Source of the DNA: Helianthus annuus
Lineage: Eukaryota > Streptophyta > Magnoliopsida > Asterales > Asteraceae
Assembly (NCBI RefSeq): GCF_002127325.2
Contig: NC_035448.2
Coordinates: 62,669,751-62,733,750 of the forward strand
DNA length: 64,000 nt
Direction: 5' to 3'
Every line of letters starts with the position of its first letter. Position 1 is the first letter of the stretch. Below are positions 11,001 to 22,462 of the stretch, piece after piece. Made by a program: the position numbers and the translations under genes. The notes beneath the pieces are model-generated. The model saw only the letters and a program-made list of their open reading frames with translations, was not told the origin of the DNA and ran no database searches.

Positions 11001-13270
11001 ACAAGGTTAACCTACGATGTCAGGAGTAGTGGGGAGAACCGTTCCCACTATTTTTTTAGTCTAAGTATCCATGTACTAGGGTTATTTTCTTTTGTCCTGT
11101 TAATTTGGTTATCATAGTTTTCTTTGTAATTCAGAGATTTCCGATCTCGAATCGGGCCGATTTAGTTATCAATTTATCAATTTCAGTTCTTGCAACTATA
11201 TATCAATCACAAGCCTAAGAGGGCTGGTAGCGCCTTCTTTGTATTCATGTAAATCTGCTGCTGCTGTGAATGATTTGTCATTTTTTTGTCGGTTTAGAAG
11301 ATCAAATTGTGATGTATTTTACGAAGTTGAGTTGGATTTGATTTGTATTTGGTTTTTTATTTTGTTTATACGTGTGAATGTTTAACAGATTAGGAACTAC
11401 TAACTGGACTTTTATGGTCAAATGGACTCGTATGCAATTTCACACTTATTATTTCTTTCAAACGGAGCATGATTTGACTTTGTAGGTCAAATATATTAGC
11501 ATCAAGTTTATTGAGTTCATTTACCTGTGTGACTTGTTTAACCCATTTGACTTCGTAGAGATAAAGTCAACCTGAATCTTCCCGTTTATTAGTGAAATAT
11601 GGATTGAAATTGCTACCTGTGAGTAATGGGTCGGTAAAAAAAAATATGACCGGTTGTGTAATGTATTATTGTACATAAAGTATGAGCTCGTGGCAAATTG
11701 CAATAATAGAAATGATTTATCTATTTATGTTCTGGTAAAAAAATATGACTGGTTGTGTAATGTATATTTCTTTTAGTTAAGTGACTATTAATTTCCTTCC
11801 AGTACAATGTGGAAGTTTGTGTTTTTGGTGATGATGGTCCTTACAAGAACGATGCCTGAAGAAGATTCTAGAGGACCTACAAATCAGTCGGTGGCCATCG
11901 AAAGTGCATCTAATATAGTACCGCGCTCAACCCGTAGACGCAAACGTAACGCCGCTACAACTACCGGTAAATATCACATCCTTTTGATTATTTAAATTTT
12001 ATAACATACTTGTGTGTTACTTATAGTTCCAAATCTGGGTTGGTATGGGCGGTTTTCAAACTTTTGGGTTGATATGGGTGTCTTTTTCCCTTTGAATGGG
12101 TCGGATCGGGTTTATTGAGACAACCTTTTTCAATTTAACGGGTTAGACTGCGCAGATCTTAATTTTTGACCGGTCAGATGGGCTGATCTTTATTTTTTAA
12201 CGGGTGACAAAAACTTTATATGTTTTCTTCTGCCTAAAAAGATAATAAGAAATCATAAACTATTCAAACTAGAACAAATCCAAAGTCATAACCACTAGCT
12301 TCCATTAGTCAGCTGGTCTTTAGATTTATTTAAAGTACAATTATTATGTTTGGTTTGATTGAAATACTCTTTGAGCCTCCCCTGATTGTAAAATAATGTG
12401 CAGATGTAGATCAACCCCAAGTTGATCCACCAAAAAGGCGTGGTCCAAATCTCAATCTTAGCGCTACAAAAGACTTTGAGAATTTGCCCGAGGGTTTCAA
12501 AATTGCTTTAACAATGGCTGGTGGTACGAAAGGATTTGTTGGGAAAACAGCTACTCAGTTTGCAAATGAGATTGGGATTGTAGTCCGTAGTGTATGTCCA
12601 ATGAACTATCATAAATGGGAGTCGATACCTGCTCTGATGTATGAAAAGTTACAAGTAAGTTGTATATACTTTTAATTTTAATTATTGAGAAGTTATTTAC
12701 ATTTTAATTTGTATTATTAACATACATATTCAATGCACGGAAAATTCAATGTGTTGCGAACAGATAGAGCTTTCATGGGATATGTGGATTATCGACTACA
12801 TCGCCAATGGACACGCACCCGAGGTGAGTTGAGTGCCCACTGGAAGAAGAATGGAGGAAAAACCAATCCTCGGTTGGCAAGATCAATGATGAAATCCAAT
12901 TGTCGGAGTCTGGAAGATTGGAACCATTTGTGCGATTATTGGGAGTTAGAATCAACCCGGGTAACTTTATGTTAACATCATATATATGCATACATACAAA
13001 AAGCTACTTGCATACTTATAAGGTCTTACATAGATGTAAATGCTACTCGATCATGGTGATTTGATTGCACATAACTCAATGCCCATTGTTCTTAACTTTA
13101 TAGAAATATAGTGATCAAATGGAACTTAATCGTGGAAAACAAGCTATCGCAAGTGGAGGAGGCTCTCGGTCAATAGCCAATCACGTATTCCACATGGTAA
13201 GTTTTGAAGATTTATTGTTTAAACTTTTAAAGGGTTTTATTTGATTTAGTAAAATTTCTCTAGTACCCTC

Positions 13271-14740
13271 TTTTTTTTTTTTTTTTTTTTTTGATAAAGG
13301 GCACAGCCCGACAAACTATATAGATATAAACAAACAAATTACACCCTTAAGGGGGGCATACCCCCCGTATCGTCACCCAAAACAGGCTTTGGGGACCAAA
13401 AATATGATATCATACAACCAACTCTAGGTAAACAAAAAAACCTAGACCTACCATCAGAGATTTTTCCGCACCCCCAACTAGTACTACACCACTTTAACTT
13501 AACAAGCCACCATTGAATAGGAGACCAACCAGCTTTAGAAGCACAAGCGCTCCAAAACCAAGTGGGCTTCGGCCCCACCCCACCCAAAAAAAGGTAGCCC
13601 ATATTGCTAATGTAAACCAGAACATACATAGAGTTATCAAAACACAATAGGCTAGAAATAATAATGATATGGCAGGCCCATTTAATGCCAACCCGACTCA
13701 AGTCGAAGACCTCCAGGAAATTGCACAGCAGGCCTAATGTACCAAACATGTTGGGCTTGAACGAGATCTTACAGACCCACCAGAAGTCCTTCAGCTTGAA
13801 ATACGTCCACTGGATCTTCAAACGCTCCAAGTGGCCCAAAATATCAACTGAAAAGTGGGCTAAGGTCATCATCTTCCTATAGTAAATCTGACCCATGCTG
13901 TTATTAAAGGGCCCAAACTGCACAATACATAACAAACTCAGGCCCACCCCATCATAAACATTCATCCGCCGATTATATCCCCAGCCCAAAGAACCATAAA
14001 TAGGCACAAAACCAGCCCAAGCCTCAATACTGAGAACCCAGCACCTTCGAAGGGAGTCTAAGCAGCAAAAAATCCAACCCAGACGTCTAGCATTCATGCC
14101 CAGCTCAACACCACAAATCTTCATACAATAAGGCAGTCTGGCACCTTCATAAATTACGGAAATGCCCCTGCAGAATGACATAGCGATATGCAGCATAGCT
14201 ACCAGCATAATGCCCCAATTAAATCTGATCCAGGCTTCATAAATGCTAATACGCCCACAACGTTTGCTGATAATAAAGTTGCAGCCGCTATCTTGAAGCA
14301 TTATCCTATACAGCAACCTCACGACCATATCAAGTAACCAAACAACTGCAGCGGACCGTTTCCAATCAAAGTGAGACTTCTGATGCAACCAGCTCTTAGT
14401 ACCTTCCACAAGAGGGTAGCAGCCGCCAAGATCCAGTAACATCAGAATAACGATCTGACCCCAACCCAAAAAGACCAGAATACCCCTGAAGCCAAACACA
14501 GTCTTGACATAGAACCTAACCCAACCCATTGTCCAGCCCAGCCCCAAACAGCAGTAAATAACACACCACAGGTTTCTAGGCCCTAAGTGGGTTCCCAACA
14601 TAGGGGTAGGGGTCCAAAGGGGGCTGCACCGAAAAACAATCCCCCTAGCTGGTCCGTCCTTATAACTCCCAGGTGAAAGTCGATCCCCGACACAACACAA
14701 AGCCACATTCTCCTCAAATGGCCCCTTAACAACCACCTAA
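13271..14740 (-). mobile_element. Poly(A)-tailed non-LTR retroposon (LINE-like or non-autonomous)
   Basis: A 22-bp T tract (13271-13292) on the plus strand is a poly(A) tail on the minus strand. It is preceded there by GGGCTGTGCCCTTTATC, a 3' end style common for plant LINEs. The body is far more GC-rich than its surroundings. The 5' end is uncertain (about 14740). A clear target duplication was not found. It lies in an intron of the Transposase_24 pseudogene, opposite in orientation. Confidence 0.6.
13339..14736 (-). CDS. Hypothetical 465-codon ORF in retroposon
   Basis: An uninterrupted frame of 465 codons, unusual in this AT-rich region. The product is rich in Trp, Cys, Gly, Leu and Ile, with no motif I can name: no RT YxDD, no endonuclease motif, no CCHC knuckle. 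Segments such as GPRNLWCVIYCCLGLGW and MGYLFLGGVGPKPTWFW are hydrophobic but not clean membrane helices. The C-terminus lies about 45 bp before the poly(A). It may be a real ORF of a non-autonomous retroposon, or a chance opening caused by the local GC-rich composition. The ATG-to-stop limits are simply the longest frame. Confidence 0.3.
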   Translation of the reverse strand: MVVKGPFEENVALCCVGDRLSPGSYKDGPARGIVFRCSPLWTPTPMLGTHLGPRNLWCVIYCCLGLGWTMGWVRFYVKTVFGFRGILVFLGWGQIVILMLLDLGGCYPLVEGTKSWLHQKSHFDWKRSAAVVWLLDMVVRLLYRIMLQDSGCNFIISKRCGRISIYEAWIRFNWGIMLVAMLHIAMSFCRGISVIYEGARLPYCMKICGVELGMNARRLGWIFCCLDSLRRCWVLSIEAWAGFVPIYGSLGWGYNRRMNVYDGVGLSLLCIVQFGPFNNSMGQIYYRKMMTLAHFSVDILGHLERLKIQWTYFKLKDFWWVCKISFKPNMFGTLGLLCNFLEVFDLSRVGIKWACHIIIISSLLCFDNSMYVLVYISNMGYLFLGGVGPKPTWFWSACASKAGWSPIQWWLVKLKWCSTSWGCGKISDGRSRFFCLPRVGCMISYFWSPKPVLGDDTGGMPPLRV

Positions 14741-14826
14741 GCTGAAATCAAATAAAGGGAACTGAGCTGAAATCAAATAAATGGAATAACACACTTGCTA
14801 AGCTGAAATCAAATAAATGGAACTGA
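14738..14826. repeat. Short tandem repeat AGCTGAAATCAAATAAA
   Basis: Three copies of GCTGAAATCAAATAAA(G/T)GGAA, spaced about 30-45 bp, directly upstream of the retroposon ORF. Decayed GGGTCGG-type sequence follows to about 14960. Confidence 0.8.
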
Positions 14827-16689
14827 GTATCCGGGTCGGTCTTGTACCCGTGGACCGATATACCCGAGTAACAAAAGAATTGGAATTATTTCGGATTGTG
14901 TTATAATGGGTTCTCGATTATTGGGTCGGGTCGGGTAATGGATTTTGCTCAGCCCTACCTCTTTTCATTATGGACCATTTATGTCAATATTTAGATTATG
15001 GAGCATTATTTGCTAGTTCCAACTTTAATGTTTTCAACACACATTTATCAAGCCTTACGTTATATTATTGCTTTTTGTTGACACAGATAAATCGTGAGAC
15101 TCAAACGCCGCCTAGCCCCTTTGAAGTCTATTACAAGTTGCATTATAATGCTAAAAAAGGATGGTTAAATTATTAAGCCTTACGTTACAAAAAGTGAATA
15201 TGTAAGTTCTTACTCTCTTTCTTTAAAGCTCGTGTTTATGCTATATAATCTTGTCCAATTTTAATTTTGGGTTATTAGTTTCTGCTATTAATAATACATG
15301 CTGCTGTTAATGATTTCTACCCTCCGATTATTGTTGATGTTCTTGTTTTAATCTGATTCTGATGTTAATGATTCCGATTATTGCTGCTGGTCTTGTTTTA
15401 ATGTTAATGATTCTGATTATTGCCGTTGTTCTTGTTTTAATCTATTTCTCATGCTAATGATTCTGATTATTGTTGTCGTTCTTGTTTTAATCTGATTCTG
15501 ATGTTAATAATTCTGATTTTTGCTGCTGCTAATAATACTTGTTGTATAATCTTGTATTCTGTATTTTTACTGTATAATACATGTTCCTGTAATCCTGTAT
15601 TATGTATTCAGTTTATTCGTTTAGATAATATATGATGTATAATACTTGATGTTCCTGCAATCCTGTGTTGTTTAATCTGTACAAAATGTGATGTTTTTTT
15701 GAACTGGATTTCGGATAGATGCAAGTCAGGTTTAGAGAATATATAGGGCTGAATTTTGAGCGGCAATACGTAAGGATATTGACTTTTCTTTTTCTTTGCG
15801 TATTGCGATCCATCATCATCAGACCAAGACAACAACTAAGCCAGCCCTTAGGTTTCATTTTTTTATTTTTTATTTTTTAGCATATGATGTGAATGATGAG
15901 AAGCCATTGTTTATCAAATATAATAATGTGAATGATTCCTTTTTTATATTATTTTTTAGAGAAATAAAACATGATGATATTGTTATAATCTCATTGGTTT
16001 TTTTTAGAGGTTGAGCCATTTAGTTATTAAAGATTTTTATTTAGAAAAGTCACATTATTTGTTCGAAATTTGAATGATTTGTTTATTCGTTTACTACTTA
16101 TTGATGATATTATTACACTCTCTTTGCTAGGAAAATATTATTCATCATCATAAAGAGGAGGCAGTGGCGAAGTTAATTTCTGAAGGGACAACGATAACTA
16201 CTACCATGGATCACGAGCTCGAAAAGGAGGCAATTGAAAGTGTATGTGCTAAGAAAAAAACAACAAAATCTGCATGGAAGGTAGGCGTTGGACCGGTTTT
16301 CAGAAAAAAAGATTTTTGGATGACATCGGAAGCTGGATCGTCTTAACCATCTTCAAGCGAGGCGGAAGCACTTCGAAATCAGGTTGCTTTACTAGAAGAG
16401 AAATAGAAACAAAGCAATGAGAAATCTGAAAAAGTGTTAATGTTCATGAGCTCAAAGTTTCCGGTTTGAGAGCTCACTATCCGCGCATATGAGGGGTGGA
16501 GCAAATGATTTGGATGGGCAACTCAATGACAATGATAGTTTGATTTAGGAAGTGAGTTAGTTAAGACTTAGTTTGTTGGTGTTTGATTTACTATTTTGAA
16601 GTTTAGGATTGATCTACTAAGTACTATTTAATTATATGTTTGACTTTTAACTTTATTAAAGTTTAGAATTAACATGCTACAATGTTATG

Positions 16690-17645
16690 GATTAAATTTG
16701 TTGAGAATGTCATTGCATTTAAGACTCTCATTAGTCCTAAAAAGTAAATATATTACCAAAATGTGCATGCATATTATGGACTATCAAATTAGTATCAAAG
16801 ACTATTTTTTTAGTCTTCAAAAACTCATGACTAGAAACAGTCATAGCATCAGAGACTATTTTTCACTTACGGAATTAACATATTAGGGAGTAGGGAGTGA
16901 TTATCAGTCCCTAAAAAACATATCCGGGATTGAAAAAGTTCTTAAAAATACAAAATTTCAATCTCTAAAAAAACATATTCCAGACTAAATAATGACATCT
17001 AAGATTATTTCAGTCCCTAAAAGGTAAATTGAAGACTAAAATTGGTATGTTATCAGGGACTGATTCTCAATCTCTAAAAGAACATATTCAGGACTGAAAA
17101 AAGTTCTTAAAAGATACACATTTTCAGTCCCTAAAAAACATATTCGAAACTAAATAGGATGACATCTAAGATTATTTTTCAGTCCCTAATAAAATATATT
17201 AAGGAATGAAATGGCATGTTATCAGGGACTAATTCCCAGTCTCTACAACGTCTTATTAGAGACTGAATTGTCATGGAACCCGAAGCTAATTAAATGTATT
17301 TGGGACAAAATAGACAAGGTTTAAGTACTGATTTTCAGTCCCTGAATGGCCTAGTATCAAGGACTGATTTTCAGTTACCGACGAAATGTATTCGAGACTG
17401 AAATGATGTTGTATGACAACATAGATTGAGGACTGATTTTATGTGTATAGAAGACAGAATGTCAGTCCCTATTGGTGTCATACAATCGGGACTGAATTTT
17501 AGTTACTAATGAAAGTATCTAGGACTAAGCAATTAGGACTGACTCGGGACTGACAAAATCAGTCCCTAATAACCATTAGGGACTGATTTAGGAGTTTTAG
17601 AGACTGATTTTTCAGTCCCCCCGATGGCGATCTTTTTTGTAGTTG
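16690..17645. repeat. CACTA subterminal repeat array (CAGTCCCTAA / TTAGGGACTG)
   Basis: More than twenty copies of a motif around CAGTCCCTAA and its inverse GGGACTGA alternate through about 950 bp. The array ends in GATCTTTTTTGTAGTTG, close to the inverse of a CACTACAAAAA terminus. Dense short subterminal repeats in both orientations are the binding sites used by CACTA transposition proteins. The array lies just past the end of the Transposase_24 gene. The final bases (GTAGTTG) deviate from a perfect CACTA end. Confidence 0.65.
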
Positions 17646-18196
17646 GTAAAGTTCTTTCCTCGTTCAGTGTATAGATTCTGCGAGGACCTAATTCAAGCTT
17701 ATTAGGACTTCCCTTGAGGCAGATTGCATCAAATCGGGGGAAGTAAGAACGGCTTGTAATCCCTTATAAACAAATTACTATTAAAACTTTAAACCAGCCT
17801 TGCGGGACTGTATCTCTGCTGACGCAGACCAATATGGCCGAGGGTAGTGTTGCCTCCAAAAGAGGGACATGCCACATTTTGCATTAATAACTTACTTATT
17901 TATCTTTCAATAATCCGGCCTTGCGGGATTATATCCATGATGACTCAGACAATATGGCCGAGGATAGCTTTGCCTCCAAAAGAGGGACATGCCACTATAA
18001 CTAAGATAATCTCTTAAGAAACCTAAAGTGCGAAAATCATCAAAGAATACATAAAAGATGAGTCGGAACCAAGTGATTCTTTCTTGTTATTTGTATCTTT
18101 CATTTATTTTAATTTCTTTCTTTATTTTACATATTTAAAAACCTTGTTCTCAAAATTTGGGTTCCTTAGGCATCGACGATAAACTGGTATTAAAAG
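17646..18196. other. Non-coding retroelement leader/LTR-like sequence with a duplicated block
   Basis: An ~82-bp block occurs twice (17794-17875 and 17914-17995), sharing GCCTTGCGGGA and the string from TGCCTCCAAAAGAGGGACA to GCCAC. The style resembles the untranslated leader of large plant LTR retrotransposons. The sequence continues after the inserted foldback element (19021-19110, CGACCTCGGTATCTTACC). LTR boundaries were not found. Confidence 0.4.
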
Positions 18197-18208
18197 CTCT
18201 TGTATCCT

Positions 18209-19008
18209 AATTTTTTTGCAGAAGTAGGTGATTTGAGTTGCAAAAGAGTGCTTCTAGGTGGTCCACAATTTTGTTTTCAAATCTAGGTAAGTAGCCAATT
18301 CAAACAGCGACCTTACATGAACTTTCTGACCAAAAGCTGCAAAAGCTGCACCCTAAAAGAAGATCGCTGTATTAAACAGCTATGTTAATAAAGATCGCTG
18401 AATCATTATGCTATGTTAATAAAGATCGCTGGATCAAACAGAAATCTTAAAGAAGATCGCTGAATCAAACAGAAAGCATACATGATCTTTGGTTCTTGAT
18501 CATCCTGAGAAGTGCAACAAAAACAGTTCTTTAACTTCTTCATCGATGTCATCATTAAAGAAATGAAGATTATAGTTGAGAGTGTTAATATATATTCCAC
18601 AATAAATTATTGGGAGAAAAACAGGTGGAAACAGCAAGAAGATGTTGGTTTTCCGGTGATTACAAAGCTGATAAGAGATAACATTGCAGATTCATTCTGC
18701 GATCTATTATAAAATTGCTCTTTCATTCAGCGATCTATTATAAAATTGCTCTTTCATTCAGCGATCTTCTTTAACATGGCATGTCCATTCAGCGACTTTA
18801 TTAAGGTATTGGTTCAAAACAGCAATCTTCTTTAACATATCTGTTTAATACAGCGATCTTCTTCTAGGTTGCTGCATTTGCAGCTTTTGGACAGAAAGTT
18901 GGTTGAAGGTCGCTGTTTCATTATGCTACTTACCTAGATTTGAAAACAAAATTGTTGACCACCTAGAACCACTCTTTTGCAGCTCAAATCACCTATTTAT
19001 GCAAAAAA
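18209..19008. mobile_element. Foldback element, 800 bp, long TIRs and 12-bp direct flanks
   Basis: The outer ~130-150 bp of each side are inverted complements (left GGTGATTTGAGTTGCAAAAG; right CTTTTGCAGCTCAAATCACC). The identical direct repeat CTCTTGTATCCT flanks it at 18197-18208 and 19009-19020, probably an 11-12 bp target duplication. GATCGCTG is repeated in the left arm and CAGCGATC in the right. A 31-bp unit is perfectly duplicated at 18699-18760. No coding capacity. Mutator-like or Foldback class. Confidence 0.8.
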
Positions 19009-19187
19009 CTCTTGTATCCTTGGACGACCTCGGTATCTTACCATCACTACACTATGCCAATAATGGGTACACTTGCCCTAACGTGTTGTAGAGAGTGATA
19101 GTTTATATCGTGTTTTATAAATATAAAGCTTGATAAAAAGAGTAAAAAGTACTTAAAAATACATCAAAAATCTGTACACGCTCGCAC

Positions 19188-20729
19188 ATGTCAGATGTCA
19201 TCGGTACGTTTAATAGGAGATTGTCTTCATGGAAAGCAAAGCTACTCTCATTCGCGGGTAGGTTGACTTTGGTAAAATCAGTTTTAGGTAGTTTGCCTAA
19301 CTACAACTTATCTTTATACAAAGCGCTGGTTGTGGTAATAAAAATATGGGAAAGTATAAGAAGAAAATTTCTATGGGGTAGATGTGGGCCGAATAAGAAA
19401 TTGAGATGGGTCAAGTGGGAGAAGATCATGGCATCTAAAAAACATGGTGGGGTAGGGGTAGGTGGAATAAAAGAAATTTATAGCTTTATTAGTGAAGTGG
19501 TGGTGGAGAATGAAAACGTAACCAGAACAATTGTGGGTGAAGGCAATAAAGGCACTACATTATGACTCTAGGACTATAGATTCTTTTCCTGTGAAGAAGA
19601 CATGTACCGGGTTATGGAAGCAGTTATAGGCATAGAAAAAGAATGTTTGAAGTATGGTTTGAGTATATACGAATGCTTGAAGAGCAAGGTAGGCAAAGGG
19701 GATAAAACCATGTTTTGGTGTGAGAGGTGGATAGAAGGCGAACCGTTGAAGGAGTGTTTTCCAGCTTTATACCATTTGGCAATAAACAAGAGAAGTTTAG
19801 TCAAGGATCGCTACAAGATAATGGGTTTAGGTATACTATGGGAATGGGATTGGGTCAGGGCTCCAAACGAGGACGGATAGAAGGCACAAATGGAAGAGTT
19901 GTATAATTTATTGGTGCAGTGGGTCATGACCGAAATGGAAGAGTTGTATAATTTATTGGTGCAGTGGGTCATGACCGAACCGGAAGACATGTGGTGCTGG
20001 AAGGAGGAACCTGGTCTTGGCTTCTCTGTAAAGGCTGTAAGGGCAGAATTGTCAAACAATAATGTAATGAACACAACAGGTAAAGAATTTCAGTAGAATT
20101 AGATCGCAACACAGAAGGCCAACTTGTTTGCATGGAGAGCCGCAAGAGGAAAAATACCAACAGGTGCAACACTTGTAGCCAGGCGAATACCAATTCAGAA
20201 TACATGTGTACTTTATGTGATGGGAACATCGAAACCGCGAACCATTTGTTGATAAACTACAGATTTTCCGAAGCGATTTGGCAGCAGATTAATGGATTGA
20301 TAAATCAACCAGTTGGGTCTCTTTTTGCATTAGTAGATGATCTGCTGCAGAGTGTAGGAGGAATGAATGTATCATCCAGCAGGAAGAAGATAATTCACAC
20401 TATTTATTTGATAGCGTTATGGAGTATTTGGAAGGTGAGGAACCATAAAAGATTTCAAGGGGTAAATGTCAACATGAACAAGTTAGTGGAGGATATTAAA
20501 GAACTGGCTTACGACTGCCTGATGCATCAGTCAAAATTCAAACAAGTAACTTGGAACGAATGGTGAAGATTCGAGATAAATGTGTAAACAGGGCGTAATA
20601 ATTGTTTTTGTTTTGTTAAATTTTGTTTTTCATATTTTGTTTTTCAGGTCTTTGTAATCGGATCGGTGCTTCTTGATATGATCCTGTTTGGAATAAGAGT
20701 TCGTGTTGCCTTTCAAAAAAAAAATTTTA
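19188..20729 (+). pseudogene. 5'-truncated LINE: RT C-terminus and zf-RVT domain
   Basis: The frame from 19188 carries the conserved end of a plant LINE reverse transcriptase (FNRRLSSWKAKLLSFAGRLT, LVKSVLGSLPNY, IRRKFLWG, KKHGGVGVG). After frameshifts it continues through KGDKTMFWCERWIEG at about 19690. The zinc-binding RVT domain at 20190-20430 reads CTLCDGNIETANHLL and a WQQI...ALWSIWKVRN tail, ending at a stop at 20564. An untranslated end and A-rich tail at about 20719-20728 close the element. The RT catalytic part and endonuclease are missing, as in typical 5'-truncated insertions. A 45-bp perfect tandem duplication lies inside at 19890-19979. Confidence 0.85.
19890..19979 (+). repeat. 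Perfect 45-bp in-frame tandem duplication
   Basis: Two identical abutting 45-bp units (19890-19934, 19935-19979) encode the same 15 residues starting MEELYNLLVQW. Confidence 0.97.
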
Positions 20730-21481
20730 ACATGGGTTTAGGATAAATACAAAGGCTCCTATAAATAAGAAGTCGTACAAAGGGTATCAAACGGAGTCTG
20801 ATTGACCTAATTCAAGTGGCACAGGAACCGTCCCATCGAACTCTCCGATGTGAGGTTTTAGGTTTTCACTTTTAGATTTATAAGTTGTAGATTTTAGAAT
20901 TTTTTTTTATTATCATTGTGTATCTTATTTATCATTTTATTTTTTCAATATTTGCGTCATTGTGGCTTTTTTGCGACTCCTTTTGTCTATTTTCCTCGAG
21001 AGTGTGTTATATTTTTCGGCATTATGTTGTATTTTCCTCGACATTTTATCATCGTGTGTGATCTATTTTATCTTTATACACTTCTTACTTTTTTTTAGAA
21101 TAAGTTAAGCCTTAAATAAAGTTTTGATTCTCTAATAGTAATTAAGTGTAAAGATCGTCCTAACATGAATATATTCAATCACGTGCACTTCAGTTATAAA
21201 TCAACATTTTTATAGATCTTCAATAATGCAATGTGTAATGCTTAAAAATACTCCTGCACTCACCACTCTATAAAGCAAATACTAATTTATTATTCTTCAA
21301 CAGGCTGAGGGATAAGTTTATAGCTATAATATAGCCTAGATAATAAAATCCTTAACTACTACTACAACCCCTCTACATATTTACATATTTACACATTTAC
21401 AATCAAATGGTCTTTGTTGTCTTATGTAGTCCAACCTTTTAAGTTTCATCTTTTTCTTATTCTACATAAAACCCAATTCAA
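20730..21481. other. Intergenic and 3' flank of the carrier gene
   Basis: AT-rich sequence with no gene. The part from about 21300 to 21481 should contain the 3' UTR of the carrier gene. No unambiguous poly(A) signal was picked. Confidence 0.4.
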
Positions 21482-22462
21482 TCAGTGAAGGGACCCATAG
21501 AACTCTTGGTTCTTAGTAGACATCTTCTTGACCGACTCATAAGTAGTGATCATTGTAGTTGCGGAAATAGCCATTGAAGCCCATCTTGCACCCAACCCTC
21601 GGTAACAAGCACTAAATCCACCTTCTTTCACCAAATTCCTAATAGTTTGTGCAACACTTGCCTTCCTGGTACCCTCTCCACCTTCTAAAACTTGCACTCT
21701 TGTCTTGATAGTATCCAACGGCATTGTAACCAACGCCGAAAATCCACTGGCTATCGTGGCACTTAGCCCTTGAACCGCCACAACCACCATTGAATTCTCT
21801 TTCTTTAAACCATAAGAACTCACACCACCCCAAATAGACCGATAAGCCATAGAGTAAGAAGCCCACCAAACCGCATTCGATGGAGCATATGTCAAGACCG
21901 AAATACCAAACCCCTTGTATAATCCCTTAACACCATCTCTTTGAAAAATTCTCTTGAAAGCATCAATGCCTCCATTATACATAACCGAACCACCTTTTCC
22001 ACCTTGGACCATTAATCTTTGACTAACTACATCAATTGGTGTCCACACCAACTGTGAAGCCATGGCTGCACTTAATCCAGCCACAGCATTCGCGATAGTA
22101 GCCGCTTTTACCTCTGGAAACCCCATTTTCACTGCGGTGCAACCAAGATTACTCTTGGTCATTTCTAGAGCACCCATGTAAAGAGCTCTAGCCGGAATAG
22201 TGCCCATTAGAGATGTCCCATATCCTCTATATAATCCCTTGAAACCTTCACGTCTTATTATCGAAACCGCCATCTTGAAGCACGGTGTGTCTGTTACAAG
22301 TACTTGTTGGCGTGTTTTCAACACCGCAACCGGATATAACATGCTGGAAACACCCGAAAACAACGCGGCACCGAGGAAGAAAAACTTGGATTTATCAAGC
22401 ATTTCCCAGTGAATATCATGTATTTCGATCCTTGAGTCATCCTCCGCTAGCCCCATACTCAT
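21482..22462 (-). CDS. Mitochondrial carrier, SLC25A44-like
   Basis: A complete single-exon gene of 326 residues, within the usual 280-350 for the family. It should be a six-helix inner-membrane carrier of mitochondria. Three repeats are visible. The first has FFFLGAALFSGVSSMLYP and a PVAVLKTR signature (residue 44 on) that lacks the usual acidic residue. The second has WTPIDVVSQRLMVQ, where Ser replaces the usual basic residue. The third is canonical (MPLDTIKTR). These deviations, the LDKSKFFFLGAALF start and an ATTMITTYE tail match the Arabidopsis At5g26200/At1g72820 and animal SLC25A44 group. Animal SLC25A44 moves branched-chain amino acids; plant substrate is unproven. The conserved MS.G.AEDD start supports the chosen ATG. 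No frameshift or stop: the only intact host gene here. Confidence 0.93.
   Translation of the reverse strand: MSMGLAEDDSRIEIHDIHWEMLDKSKFFFLGAALFSGVSSMLYPVAVLKTRQQVLVTDTPCFKMAVSIIRREGFKGLYRGYGTSLMGTIPARALYMGALEMTKSNLGCTAVKMGFPEVKAATIANAVAGLSAAMASQLVWTPIDVVSQRLMVQGGKGGSVMYNGGIDAFKRIFQRDGVKGLYKGFGISVLTYAPSNAVWWASYSMAYRSIWGGVSSYGLKKENSMVVVAVQGLSATIASGFSALVTMPLDTIKTRVQVLEGGEGTRKASVAQTIRNLVKEGGFSACYRGLGARWASMAISATTMITTYESVKKMSTKNQEFYGSLH

Larger units (their letters stand above)
11806..16480 (+). pseudogene. CACTA-associated plant transposase (Transposase_24, Ptta/En/Spm), decayed multi-exon gene
   Basis: Exons can be followed at 11806-11966, 12404-12654, about 12735-12960, 13104-13196, 15087-15174 and 16131-about 16460. 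Diagnostic blocks are LPEGFKIALTMAGGTKGFVG, VVRSVCPMNYHKWESIP, RLHRQWTRTRGELSAHWKKN, DWNHLCDYWELE, GSRSIANHVFHM, PPSPFEVYYKLH and EAVAKLISEGTTIT, typical of the TNPA-side protein of CACTA elements, which binds subterminal repeats. Most junctions keep GT/AG, but exon 3 lacks an AG acceptor (CAATG where CAG would be expected). Exon 5 reads into TAA, and the last exon has stops at TCTTAACCA and AAATAGAAA that fit CAA and CAG mutated to TAA and TAG. An intron holds the retroposon at 13271-14740. The repeat array at 16690-17645 follows directly, as expected of a CACTA end. Confidence 0.8.

Noticed and set aside
9486..17645. One CACTA element from CACTACAAAAA at 9486 to the terminus at 17645
   Set aside because: No subterminal repeats at the left end, no 3-bp duplication, and an unrelated Copia fragment between; pairing cannot be supported.
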